Assembly: GCA_964384595.1 (NCBI GenBank)
Contig: CAYLLY010000028.1
Coordinates: 1 to 24,738, forward strand
Reading direction: 5' to 3'
DNA length: 24,738 nt
Origin: SCTG01 sp964384595
Lineage (GTDB): Bacteria > Nitrospirota > Nitrospiria > Nitrospirales > NS-4
Shown one piece after another: positions 1-9,346 of this stretch (its first letter is position 1; each line of letters opens with the position of its first letter). Made by a program: the position numbers and the translations under genes. The notes beneath the pieces are model-generated. The model did no database searches. It was not told the DNA's origin and worked only from the letters and a program-made list of their open reading frames with translations.

Positions 1-98
1 TGCTGCGTGACGAACACGTCCAGCGCCGACCCGAGGACGACGGCGCCCAACGCGGCGGACACCATCGCCTCCGCCAGTGAGAAGCCGGCGGCGTTCAT
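1..98 (-). CDS. PilW-like minor prepilin, N-terminal fragment (cut by window edge)
   Basis: Only the first 32 codons are in the window; the gene continues beyond base 1. The translation begins MNAAGFSLAEAMVSAAL and continues hydrophobic, which is the class III signal of a type IV (pseudo)pilin: a short leader ending in Gly, Phe at +1, Glu at +5, then a hydrophobic helix. PilD-type peptidases cut such leaders after the Gly and methylate the new N-terminus. The ATG at 98-96 overlaps the TGA of the upstream prepilin gene as ATGA, which implies translational coupling and fixes the start. As the third prepilin gene after FimT- and PilV-like genes it is most likely PilW-like, but the defining C-terminal part is not visible, so the exact class is inferred. 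Confidence 0.7.
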   Translation of the reverse strand, partial: MNAAGFSLAEAMVSAALGAVVLGSALDVFVTQ

Positions 99-496
99 GA
101 CGCCGCTCCGCTGAACACGGGATTGGCCTTCCGCATGCCCAGCCGGATCGTCCGCGGTTGCCCCCCACGGCCTGACCACTCCGCGCTCACCCTGATCAGC
201 GCCCCCGGGGAATCCGCCAGGTTCGGCCGATCCGAAACCACCGTCCATGTCAGCACGATTCCGTCGATCGTCTGATTGCCGCTCAAAAGACTGCAGTAGG
301 GCAGCGCCCGCAGCCGCTCCATTCTCGATTCCGCCAGCGCCATCGCCTCAAGGCTTTTGGCTCCGCCCGAGATGCCGTCCTGGGCCGCCGCGAACTTCCC
401 GGCCGACCCGAGCAGACTGAGCGAGAGCACCACCATGGCCACCAGCGGCTCCACCAACGACACCCCGCTTTCCGAAAGGTCCCGTCGCCGTCTCAT
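95..496 (-). CDS. PilV-like minor type IV prepilin
   Basis: A 133-residue protein with a short basic leader (MRRRRDLSESG) followed by VSLVEPLVAMVVLSLSLLG, a class III prepilin signal: Gly at -1 and Glu at +5, although +1 is Val rather than the usual Phe/Met. The segment after the hydrophobic helix (AKSLEAMALAESRMERLRALP) resembles the PilV/GspI family, where A-rich helix residues precede a RMExLR motif. Minor pilins of this kind prime pilus assembly at the inner membrane and are processed by PilD, which is encoded at 7394-8167. The gene lies 7 bp downstream of the FimT-like gene and overlaps the next prepilin gene by 4 bp, so it is in an operon. The PilV assignment rests on motif and order, not on an alignment. 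Confidence 0.75.
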   Translation of the reverse strand: MRRRRDLSESGVSLVEPLVAMVVLSLSLLGSAGKFAAAQDGISGGAKSLEAMALAESRMERLRALPYCSLLSGNQTIDGIVLTWTVVSDRPNLADSPGALIRVSAEWSGRGGQPRTIRLGMRKANPVFSGAAS

Positions 497-503
497 CGCG
501 ACC

Positions 504-971
504 TCACCGCGCCCTGACGATGCCCGTCAGGCTGACCGTGACCACCCGCTGGTCGCCCCGCCGGCCTTCCAGGATCAAGGTCGTCGGCGTCGCGCTCGTG
601 CCCCGCGGATGGAACGACAACAGACGCCCCCCGCTGGAACGGATCATTCGCACACCCCTGTCTTTCAGGTTGCGGGTGGGCGCGACCGGCCGCGCCGAGT
701 CGCCCGACCGGAACAGGGTCACGCCCGGCTGTTCAGCGTCGACCGCTACCTGGACCGGCTCCCCTTCACGCACCGCCATGGTCCGCGCGTACCGGAGATC
801 GCCGACCACTTCGGCCACCGCCGTGTCGAGATAGACGCGGTCCGCCATCGCCTCCAACCCCGTGCCCATGAACAGGGACAGCGCTCCGGTGATCGCCAGC
901 GCGATCACCAGCTCCACCGTGGTCATACCCCGCTCGCCTCCGATGCTCCCTTGATCCGTCCGTATCCGCAT
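504..971 (-). CDS. FimT/GspH-like minor prepilin
   Basis: I place the start at the ATG at 971-969 because an AAGGAGG ribosome site lies 5 bases upstream; the frame stays open further upstream to 1019 but that would overlap the preceding gene. The 155-residue product has a leader ending ERG, then MTTVELVIALAITGALSLFMG, a type IV prepilin signal with Glu at +5. The body (VGDLRYARTMAVREGEPVQV, then a beta-rich segment with FHPRGTS and LILEGRRGDQRVVTVSLTGIVR) follows the GspH/FimT pattern: R/A-rich helix, GxVxL strands and a C-terminal G-x-V-x-x-R. The expected role is a low-abundance pseudopilin that initiates pilus assembly. It is second in the operon, 22 bp after the BamE-like gene. Confidence 0.85.
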   Translation of the reverse strand: MRIRTDQGSIGGERGMTTVELVIALAITGALSLFMGTGLEAMADRVYLDTAVAEVVGDLRYARTMAVREGEPVQVAVDAEQPGVTLFRSGDSARPVAPTRNLKDRGVRMIRSSGGRLLSFHPRGTSATPTTLILEGRRGDQRVVTVSLTGIVRAR

Positions 972-993
972 GGCCCCCTCCTTCGTCCTACGG

Positions 994-1347
994 TCAGGCT
1001 CGTGACCAGTTGACGGCAATCACGTGATTTCCGGAGAACACGATCTCCACGATCCAGCGATCGGACGACGAGTAGATCCATCGCTGCGTCCCCCGATTCT
1101 TGAACTCATGGCGCGGGTGTCCGGCCCGGCTCAGGACTTCCGCCTTGGTCATGCCCGTCGAGAGCATCCGCAGCGTTTCGAACGAGACCTCGCCCGCGGC
1201 GCGTCCCTTGAAAACAGACGCCTTACGCTCGGGGACAAGCGGGCGATGGGAATGCTGGCCGTACCGCCAGAGCTCGGCCTGCGCGACCCCGATCCCGAGA
1301 AGCCAGAGACTGCCTCCCACCATGAACATGATCCCGATTCTCTTCAT
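994..1347 (-). CDS. Exported small protein with BamE/SmpA-like repeat
   Basis: The start is placed at the ATG at 1347-1345, preceded by GAGGTG; an upstream in-frame start would remove the signal peptide from the N-terminus. The 117-residue product begins with a Sec signal peptide (MKRIGIMFMVGGSLWLLGIGVAQA, cleavage expected before ELW; no lipobox Cys is visible). The C-terminal half contains LSTGMTKAEVLSRAGHP, a basic turn, then RWIYSSSDRWIVEIVFSGNHVI, the GMt-x-x-eVl-x-x-x-G-x-P and W-x-Y pattern of the BamE/SmpA/OmlA superfamily of small periplasmic proteins. It is the first gene of the minor-pilin operon and would act in the periplasm or at the outer membrane. A specific role in pilus biogenesis is inferred from position only; the family relation is moderately sure. 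Confidence 0.65.
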   Translation of the reverse strand: MKRIGIMFMVGGSLWLLGIGVAQAELWRYGQHSHRPLVPERKASVFKGRAAGEVSFETLRMLSTGMTKAEVLSRAGHPRHEFKNRGTQRWIYSSSDRWIVEIVFSGNHVIAVNWSRA

Positions 1348-1409
1348 AGGGCACCTCGCGTGATGGTTGATGCGGTTCCGACCGCGTGAACTCAATGCAC
1401 GAGGGAGAG

Positions 1410-1426
1410 AGCAGGAAGAGTGCCAG
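1410..1426 (-). promoter_or_regulatory. Candidate sigma54 (-24/-12) promoter of the minor-pilin operon
   Basis: Read on the minus strand, this is CTGGCACTCTTCCTGCT. It matches the sigma54 consensus YTGGCACG-N4-TTGCW at the invariant GG (-24) and GC (-12), with the required 10 bases between them; the deviations are T for G after TGGCAC and C for the first T of TTGC. Transcription would start near 1399, leaving about 52 bases of leader before the BamE-like start codon. Two sigma54 activators are encoded nearby (2524-5992), and pilin promoters in other bacteria use sigma54 with PilR. Confidence 0.55.
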
Positions 1427-1546
1427 CGGCCGGCCAGCCGGATTCCGTTGTCGGCAAATCAGCCGGCAGCCGCTGTTGGTGCGGGTATTCTCACTGCAGC
1501 CACGCAAGAGACAATCGGAGCGAAGGACCGCAGGCGGAGCCGACCC

Positions 1547-1562
1547 GTGAACGCCCGTTCAC
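1547..1562. promoter_or_regulatory. Perfect 7-bp inverted repeat, possible activator site
   Basis: GTGAACG and CGTTCAC are separated by CC, and a run of C on one side faces a run of G on the other after one unpaired base. The centre lies about 155 bp upstream of the start point predicted from the sigma54 promoter at 1410-1426, within the usual range for an enhancer-binding-protein site. It also lies 18 bp past the end of the amidohydrolase gene, so it could be an RNA stem, but no T-run follows on either strand, which argues against an intrinsic terminator. Confidence 0.4.
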
Positions 1563-1579
1563 AGGGATGGCACAACCGT

Positions 1580-2523
1580 TCAGGGGCAGAGCAGGCTGTC
1601 TAGGGAGCGAAACCCAACACCCAGATGCTTGAGGATAAGATACTGCCGGTCGAAGCGGTTGTCCGCCAGGGCGATGTCCCGCAGACTCACACCGCTTCCC
1701 CGTCCCCGCCAGGGCCAGTGAAACACCAGGTGGGGATAGTCGGTGCCGAACAGCAGGCGGTCATGCGTTTCCGGATAGCGCCGCAACCGCAGCAGCATCC
1801 CGAAGCGGTTGGGAAGCGTCAAGGCCGAGACATCCGAATAGAAATTCGGATAGCGCCGCACCAGGTTCAACAACGTGGGGATGTACCGTTCGTAAAAGAC
1901 CAGCCCGGAGCTGCAGCCGTGGGCGGCGATGACCGTCACGCCCTCGTCCAGGGCCACGCGCAACTTGTCGGGATCGCCGGCGGATTGGTCCTGCCCGGTC
2001 AAGGTGAACTCATGCCCGACGTGACTGAGCAGCGGCATCTTGCGCTGAGCCAGCTTCTTGTAGAACGGAATATAGCCGCGGTTGCCGGGATCGAACCCTT
2101 GCGCATTCGGCAGCACCTTCACCAGCGCGGCGCCGGCTTCGGCGCAGCGCTCCAGTTCCGCCACGGCGTCCCGACGTTGCGGGTTGATGGAGACGCCCGG
2201 CAGGAACTCACCCGGATGCGCTCTGGCGAGATTCAGGACGTAATCGTTGCCGACCAGAAATTCCGTCCTCGCTTGGTCCAACGCGCCGTTTGCGCCGTAG
2301 ACACCATCCATGCCGAGGAGGACGGCCTTCGTGACATGCCGGGACCGCCGGAGCTCCGAGAGCAGATCTTCCACGTACTTCCGGTTGGACCGCGCCGCGT
2401 CCTCGATCGGCAAGCCATGCTTCCAGCTTAAGAATCGAAAGAGGGGGCTGTTGAGGAGCCTGGGAGAAATGTAGCAGCCGTTGTCCGTGGTCCTGAGCGC
2501 GGCCAGATGGACGTGGCAATCAA

Positions 2524-2527
<4 letters not shown>
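1580..2527 (-). CDS. Amidohydrolase-family metal-dependent hydrolase (amidohydrolase_2 type)
   Basis: A 315-residue TIM-barrel hydrolase. It starts with GTG at 2527-2525, overlapping the TGA of the upstream sigma54 activator as GTGA. The translation opens MIDCHVHL, giving the HxH metal pair (His5, His7). Further likely metal or catalytic residues are Lys137 (ALVKVLP), His169 and His172 (LLSHVGHEF), His203 (AAHGCSSG) and Asp263 (LLFGTDYPH). This order matches the amidohydrolase_2/ACMSD-like group, which hydrolyses or decarboxylates small cyclic or aromatic acids using a bound metal. The substrate cannot be read from the sequence. Tight coupling to a transcription activator suggests that the two are made together, which is unusual for a housekeeping enzyme. 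No signal peptide is seen, so it is probably cytoplasmic. Confidence 0.8.
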
Positions 2528-4627
<2,100 letters not shown>

Positions 4628-4647
<20 letters not shown>

Positions 4648-5992
4648 AGTCCTTGATCTTGGTGAGCAGCGTCTTGTAGCTGACCTGGAGGATCTCCGCC
4701 GCCTTGGACTTGTTGCCCCCCGTGTCGCGCAGCACGCGCGCGATCATTTGCGACTCCACGGCGCGAGACGCCGCGCTGCTCGCCTCCTGGAGGCTCCCGA
4801 TCGGCGACAGGTCTTCCTCGAGCGGACGCTCGCCCGGGTGCAGACCGATATGTTCCGGCAGGATCGTGCGGCCGTCGCACAGGATGACGGCCCGTTCGAT
4901 GCAGTTCTGCAGCTCGCGGACGTTGCCCGTCCACGAATGCTTCATCATGATCTCCATCGCCTCGGAAGACACCTTCAGGCCTTCCCGCTTCAGTTCCCGG
5001 CAGTACAGCGCGAGGAAGTGCTCCACCAGCAGCGGAATGTCCTCGCGGCGATCCCGCAGCGGGGGGATGACGATCGGGAACACGTTCAACCGGTAGTACA
5101 GATCCTCACGGAAAACCTGCTTGGCCACCGCCGTCTGCAGGTCCTTGTTGGTGGCCGCCACGACGCGGACGTCCGCTTTGACCTTGGACGTTCCTCCTAC
5201 CCGCATGAATCGGTCGCCCTCGAGCACCCGCAGCACCTTGGCCTGAAGGCCGTGGTCCATGTCGCCGATTTCATCGAGAAAGATCGTGCCTTCATCGGCC
5301 AACTCGAACTTCCCGATCTTGCGCCCCGTCGCGCCGGTGAACGACCCGCGTTCATGCCCGAACAACTCGCTCTCGAGAAGGTCCTTCGGAATCGCCGCGC
5401 AGTTGATGGCGACGAACGGGCCGTTCTTGCGCGGGCTGAAGTCGTGGATCATCCGCGCGAAGAGTTCCTTGCCGGTGCCGCTTTCGCCCAGCAGGAGCAC
5501 GGTCGTCGTGCCCGACGCGACCTTCTTGGCCTTCTCCAGCGCTTCGGCGAGCGCGCGGCTCTGGCCGACCAGCTTCGCCGAGCGGGTTTGCGACAGCTCC
5601 TCCTTCAGGAGCAGGTTCTCGGTTTCGAGATGGCGCTTTTCCAACGCCTTGCTGATCGTGACCAGCAGCTTCTCCGGGTCCACCGGCTTCTGAAGAAAAT
5701 CAAAGGCTCCGTCCTTGACCGCCTTGACCGCCGTTTCGATCGAGCCGTGCGCGGTCATGACCACGACCGGGATCATGGGATTCTCGTCCTTCACGGCCTG
5801 CAGCACTTCCAGCCCGGACTTTTCCGGCAATTTGAGATCGGTGAGGACGAGATCCACCTTGTGGAGTCGGAAGGCCTCCAGTCCAGCCGCCCCATCCAAC
5901 TCCAAAATCACGGTGTGCCCCTCGAGCTCCATATGCTGGGCCAGCACCCGCGCCATGCGTTCATTGTCTTCAATCAGCAAGATGGTGCCCAC
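4628..5992 (-). CDS. NtrC-class sigma54 response regulator (PilR-like)
   Basis: A 454-residue regulator starting with GTG at 5992-5990 (AGGAG 5 bases upstream). The receiver domain (1-118) has the acidic pair Glu8-Asp9, phospho-acceptor Asp52 (LVLTDLKLP), Thr80 and Lys102. The AAA+ domain has Walker A GESGTGKE at 169-176, GSFTGA at 216-221 (Ser replaces the usual Ala of GAFTGA, a variant seen in some members) and Walker B GTIFLDEIGD at 235-244. The Fis-type helix-turn-helix is near 425-450 (GNKSKAAEILQVSYKTLLTKI). It sits 9 bp after the PAS kinase gene, its likely cognate partner. With PilD next in line upstream, a PilR-like role in pilin gene control is the most likely reading, although a plain NtrC-family function cannot be excluded. 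Confidence 0.93.
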
Positions 5993-6001
5993 GCTCGCTC
6001 C

Positions 6002-7390
6002 TCACCCGACCGGAAGATACATATGAAACGTCGTCCCCTTGCGTTCCTGGCTGTCCACTTCAATCCGTCCGTTGTGCAACAAGACGATCTTGTGGACCAA
6101 GGCAAGTCCCAGGCCGGTCCCCTTCGTTTTCATCGTGAAGAACGGGAGGAAGATCTTGGGCAGCCGGTCCTTGGGGATGCCCACGCCGGTATCGGCGACC
6201 GTCACCTCCACTTCGCGGCGGCGCCCCTGCGGCGCCCGCACACCGGCCGACACAATCAAGTCCCCGCCCGCCGGCATGGCTTCAATGGCGTTCTGGACCA
6301 GATTGCTCAACGCCTGGCGCATCAGCACCTCGTCCATGCGGATGACGGGCAGGTCCGGAAAACAGACCACGTCGACGCGGGGATGCGGCGCGGGCGCCTG
6401 TTCGACCACCTGCTCGATGACCCGCTTGAGCCACGGCTCCAGCGCCACCGGTTTGAGATCGGGCTCCGTCTTTCTCGCAAAATTGAGGAGCTGCGTGACC
6501 AGGTGGTCCATGTCCGCAATCACATGCGTGATCGTCCGGACGCTTTCATGGGCGGGACTCCCGGAAGGCAGTTGCCGGGCGATCAGCTTGCCGGCGCCCA
6601 GGATGGTCCCCATCAAGTTGCGGAACTCATGGGCGATCCCGGCGGACATTTCGCCCAGGACCAGCATGCGCTTGCGCAACTCCACCTGCTCCTGGAGCGT
6701 TTTGATCTCGGTGAGGTCGGTGCAGACGAACGTGGTCCCGATCAGGCCGCCGTCGTGATCCTTCAACAGCGACGTGCTGACGCCGACCCAGATTTTCCCG
6801 CCGTGGGGGATCTCCAACTCGAACTCCTCCCGCGTGATGACGTCCCCGTGGGCCAGCGCGCGCTCCAGCAGGCGCGCGACCACGCTTTGCGCGCCGAACA
6901 CCTCGGCGCATGTTTTGCCGATCACGTCCTCCCGCCTGAGTCGCAGAATGCTCGCGGCCGCGTCATTGAACGTGGTCACCGCCCCGTCCCGGTTGAACGT
7001 GATGACGCCGCTCGAGACGCTGCGCAGGATGTTCTCATTGTAGCTCTCGATTTCCTGCGCCCGCTCCTCCGCAACCGACCGCAGGCGCTCGAGTTCCTGT
7101 TCATTTTCCCGCAGGCGCCGGACGACGTCGTGGAACGCGTCGATCACGACGCCGGTCTCCGCCGGCCGGCCTCGCCGCGTCACCCTGGAAAAGGCGGCGT
7201 ACAGAAGGAGCAGCACGAAGAGCCCCCCCAGGACCTTCAACAGGAGATCGGTGGCGGTCTGCGCCCCGCCGCCGTGCAGGGTGGGCGCGCGCTGCGCCAC
7301 TATCAGATTGAACGCCAGCGTGATCAAAAAGAGGACGAGCAGCAGGACCGAAACCGCGACGAGAGGATTATTCCGAGGTCGCAACGCCAC
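6002..7390 (-). CDS. PAS-domain sensor histidine kinase (PilS/NtrB-like)
   Basis: A 462-residue kinase. The GTG start at 7390-7388 is preceded by a perfect GGAGGTGA ribosome site that contains the TGA of pilD, so the two genes are coupled. Two transmembrane helices (about 9-33 and 48-67) flank a short loop with no large external sensor. A coiled coil (about 84-118) leads to a PAS domain (about 119-228), then the HisKA H-box LGEMSAGIAHEFRN with His254, the N-box LSNLVQNAIEAM (361-372), the G1 box VADTGVGIP (398-406) and the F/G2 region PFFTMKTKGTGLGLALV (416-432). The N-terminal membrane part without a periplasmic domain, the PAS domain and the NtrC partner next door all fit the PilS/NtrB group. 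The signal is unknown. Confidence 0.92.
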   Translation of the reverse strand: MALRPRNNPLVAVSVLLLVLFLITLAFNLIVAQRAPTLHGGGAQTATDLLLKVLGGLFVLLLLYAAFSRVTRRGRPAETGVVIDAFHDVVRRLRENEQELERLRSVAEERAQEIESYNENILRSVSSGVITFNRDGAVTTFNDAAASILRLRREDVIGKTCAEVFGAQSVVARLLERALAHGDVITREEFELEIPHGGKIWVGVSTSLLKDHDGGLIGTTFVCTDLTEIKTLQEQVELRKRMLVLGEMSAGIAHEFRNLMGTILGAGKLIARQLPSGSPAHESVRTITHVIADMDHLVTQLLNFARKTEPDLKPVALEPWLKRVIEQVVEQAPAPHPRVDVVCFPDLPVIRMDEVLMRQALSNLVQNAIEAMPAGGDLIVSAGVRAPQGRRREVEVTVADTGVGIPKDRLPKIFLPFFTMKTKGTGLGLALVHKIVLLHNGRIEVDSQERKGTTFHMYLPVG

Positions 7391-7393
7391 GGT

Positions 7394-8167
7394 TCACCTC
7401 CCTTCCGACAGGAGAGACCCGTACCAGCCCAGAAGCTCTGCTCCATACAGCATCGCCGCTACCGTTCCCACGCATAAGTAAGGACCAAACGGAATATGTT
7501 GGTGTCGCCCAAGCTTGTGTATGGCTATAAGTGTCAGCCCTACGATCGAACCAAGGCTCGCTGCCAATATGATGATAACGATGACAAGCTTCCAGCCTAC
7601 GATCGCGCCAATCATAGCGAGCAGCTTGACATCGCCCATGCCCATCCCTTCTTTCTTGAAAAGGTACGGGCTGATCACCATCATAAAATATAAATACCCG
7701 CCTCCCAATAAAAATCCGGAAATGCTTTCCCACCATCTCGGCAAGATCACCATGCCGGATATAAGGCCCAGCACCATGCCCGGATAGGTGATTGCGTTCG
7801 GAATGATCATATGATCCAGATCAATGAAGCTGACCACGATGAGGGCCGAGAGCAGCGCGGCGTACACAAGGGCCGTCGGGCTTGCCCCGAAGCGCCACGC
7901 GATGAATCCATACCCCGCGGCGTTCAGCGCTTCCACCAGCGGATAGCGCCATGTGATGGGGGCCCGGCAGCTTCGGCACCGGCCCAGGAGCCACAGATAA
8001 CTCAGAATCGGCACATTGTCGTGCCAGGCGATCGGTGTCTTGCACCCGGGACACCGGGACGCCGGCCGCACGAGGGACTCCCGGGCCGGCAGGCGATAGA
8101 TGCAGACGTTCAGAAAGCTGCCGATGACGGCGCCGAAAAGGGCGGCCACGTGCCACTGCTCGATCAT
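7394..8167 (-). CDS. pilD: Type IV prepilin peptidase / N-methyltransferase PilD
   Basis: A 257-residue integral membrane enzyme that cleaves prepilin leaders after Gly and methylates the new N-terminus. Seen: the N-terminal GSFLNVCIYRLP motif, the Cys pairs CPGC (39-42) and CRSC (64-67) of the zinc-binding cytoplasmic loop, the conserved Asp residues in FIDLDH (Asp116/Asp118) and GMGD (Asp179) of this aspartyl-protease family, and about seven or eight hydrophobic helices. The start ATG at 8167-8165 has GGAGGTGGA upstream. The product would process the prepilins encoded at 1-971. The C-terminal half (about 7441-7800) is near 50% GC, well below its surroundings. The gene is the first of the pilD, kinase, NtrC, activator, amidohydrolase run; the next gene starts 3 bp on. 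Confidence 0.93.
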   Translation of the reverse strand: MIEQWHVAALFGAVIGSFLNVCIYRLPARESLVRPASRCPGCKTPIAWHDNVPILSYLWLLGRCRSCRAPITWRYPLVEALNAAGYGFIAWRFGASPTALVYAALLSALIVVSFIDLDHMIIPNAITYPGMVLGLISGMVILPRWWESISGFLLGGGYLYFMMVISPYLFKKEGMGMGDVKLLAMIGAIVGWKLVIVIIILAASLGSIVGLTLIAIHKLGRHQHIPFGPYLCVGTVAAMLYGAELLGWYGSLLSEGR

Positions 8168-8212
8168 TCCACCTCCCCAGGCGGACTCTCCCGCGCGATC
8201 ATCCGCGGGCTC

Positions 8213-8241
8213 ATTGTACGTGAAGGCCCTACGGGGAACAA
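8213..8241 (-). promoter_or_regulatory. Candidate sigma70 promoter of pilD
   Basis: On the minus strand, TTGTTC (8241-8236) is followed after 17 bases by TACAAT (8218-8213). The -10 matches TATAAT at 5 of 6 positions and the -35 shares TTG. The start point would be near 8206, about 38 bases before the pilD ATG. Nothing else in the gap between pilD and the LuxR-type gene is as good on this strand. Confidence 0.5.
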
Positions 8242-8272
8242 GGCGGCGGCGCCGCCCCGCCGACTTTTGCTA

Positions 8273-8302
8273 TTTACAGCAATTACTTGGTTATGTAATA
8301 CT
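8273..8302 (+). promoter_or_regulatory. Candidate promoter and operator of the LuxR-type gene
   Basis: TTTACA (5 of 6 to TTGACA) is followed after 18 bases by AATACT (4 of 6) with a TG just upstream, forming an extended -10. The stretch 8281-8320 is only about one third GC in an otherwise GC-rich region. Within the spacer and -10, ATTAC (8282-8286) and GTAAT (8295-8299) form an inverted repeat that could be a repressor or autoregulator site. The start codon lies about 47 bases past the predicted start point. Confidence 0.4.
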
Positions 8303-8355
8303 AATGGTGTTACTGGTAGGGCGGATATGGAGAACGACAAGGAGCGAGTACCCCC

Positions 8356-8589
8356 ATGGATAGAAAAAAGAAAAACGGCGTGACGTCCCTGACGGACCGC
8401 GAGCAGGAAATCCTGCAGCTGATCTGGAACGGGCTGAAGAACCGTGAAATCGGGACCCGCCTCAAGATCAGCGTGAAGACCGTCGAAGCGCACCGCGCCA
8501 ACATGATGAAGAAGCTTCGCGTCTCGAACGCCGCCCAACTGCTCAAAGCCGCCATCGAAGAAGGGTTCATCCGGGTCAGGCGCGCGTGA
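8356..8589 (+). CDS. Stand-alone LuxR/GerE-type helix-turn-helix regulator
   Basis: A 77-residue protein consisting almost only of a LuxR C-terminal DNA-binding domain: LTDREQEILQLIWNGLKNREIGTRL then SVKTVEAHRANMMKKLRV, the four-helix GerE pattern with the conserved E in TDRE and the VKTVEAH recognition helix. There is no receiver or autoinducer domain, so activity would depend on dimerisation or another protein. AAGGAG lies 11 bases before the ATG, slightly far but the best site. It is the only plus-strand gene and is divergent from pilD. Its last 14 bases overlap the end of rlmB tail to tail (8576-8589). Control of the pilD operon is plausible from position but not shown. The small size, lack of sensor and intact core suggest a real gene, not a fragment. 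Confidence 0.85.
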   Translation: MDRKKKNGVTSLTDREQEILQLIWNGLKNREIGTRLKISVKTVEAHRANMMKKLRVSNAAQLLKAAIEEGFIRVRRA

Positions 8590-9346
8590 ACTCGCGCGTG
8601 CCGGCTCGCTGCCTCAGGATTTCATACAGCACGATGGCGGTCGCCACCGAGACGTTGAGGCTCTCCACTTTCCCCCGCATCGGGATGCGGACCGTGCCGT
8701 CGCACCGGCCGGCGACAAGGGGACGCATGCCCCGGCCTTCCCCGCCCACCACCAGCGCCACCGGCCCCCGGTAATCCACCTCCGCATAACTGCGGTTCCC
8801 TTTCGCATCCAGCCCATAGATCCAGAACCGGGCCTCTTTCAGCCGCTCGATGGCGTGCGAGAGGTTCACGACGCGGGCCACGGGGAGATGCTCGATGGCG
8901 CCCGCTGACACCTTGGCCACGGCGGCGGTCAGGCCGACGGCGCGACGGGTCGGCAGGATGATCCCCTGCGCGCCGGCCGCCTCGGCCGTCCGCAGGATCG
9001 CGCCGAGGTTGTGCGGATCCTCTATGCCGTCCAGCACGAGCAACAACGGCGCCTCGAGCCCGCTGACCGATTCGAGGAGGTCGTCAAGCGACAGATACGC
9101 CTTGGCCGCGGCGACTCCGACCGCGCCTTGATGCCGGGCGGTGCCGGCCCGCCGGTCCAGACCGTCGCGAGGTTCAAACGCCACGGGCACGTGGCGCGCC
9201 CTGGCCAGTTCGAGTATCTCCTCCACCACGCGCCCCCGGCGACCCTGCTCCAGATAAATCCGGTGCAGGCCGCAGTCCTTCGCACGGAGCGCTTCGACCA
9301 CCGGATGCAGGCCGTAGAGCAGATCGGTGGGCCCGGTCCGGCTCAT
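8576..9346 (-). CDS. rlmB: TrmH/SpoU-family 23S rRNA (guanosine-2'-O)-methyltransferase RlmB
   Basis: I start the gene at the ATG at 9346-9344, which overlaps the TGA of cysS as ATGA; a TTG 9 bases upstream is less likely. The 256-residue product has an N-terminal substrate-binding domain (LYGLHPVVEALRAK) and the trefoil-knot SPOUT domain with motif 1 DGIEDPHNLGAILRTAEAAG (about 106-125), motif 2 VGGEGRGM (about 200-207) and motif 3 IPMRGKVESLNVSVATAI (about 221-238). These bind S-adenosylmethionine and methylate ribose 2'-O of 23S rRNA, as E. coli RlmB does at G2251. It is the last gene of a pcm, cysS, rlmB set and converges on the LuxR-type gene with a 14-bp overlap. The general family is certain; RlmB rather than another TrmH homologue is likely. 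Confidence 0.9.
   Translation of the reverse strand: MSRTGPTDLLYGLHPVVEALRAKDCGLHRIYLEQGRRGRVVEEILELARARHVPVAFEPRDGLDRRAGTARHQGAVGVAAAKAYLSLDDLLESVSGLEAPLLLVLDGIEDPHNLGAILRTAEAAGAQGIILPTRRAVGLTAAVAKVSAGAIEHLPVARVVNLSHAIERLKEARFWIYGLDAKGNRSYAEVDYRGPVALVVGGEGRGMRPLVAGRCDGTVRIPMRGKVESLNVSVATAIVLYEILRQRAGTREFTRA

Noticed and set aside
1348..1395. Upstream extension of the BamE-like gene to 1395
   Set aside because: The extension would place 16 polar residues before the signal peptide and ignores the GAGGTG ribosome site at the internal ATG.
1567..1583. TGGCACAACCGTTCAG on the plus strand as a sigma54 promoter
   Set aside because: The -12 GC is missing (TTCA instead of TTGC), and no plus-strand gene follows.
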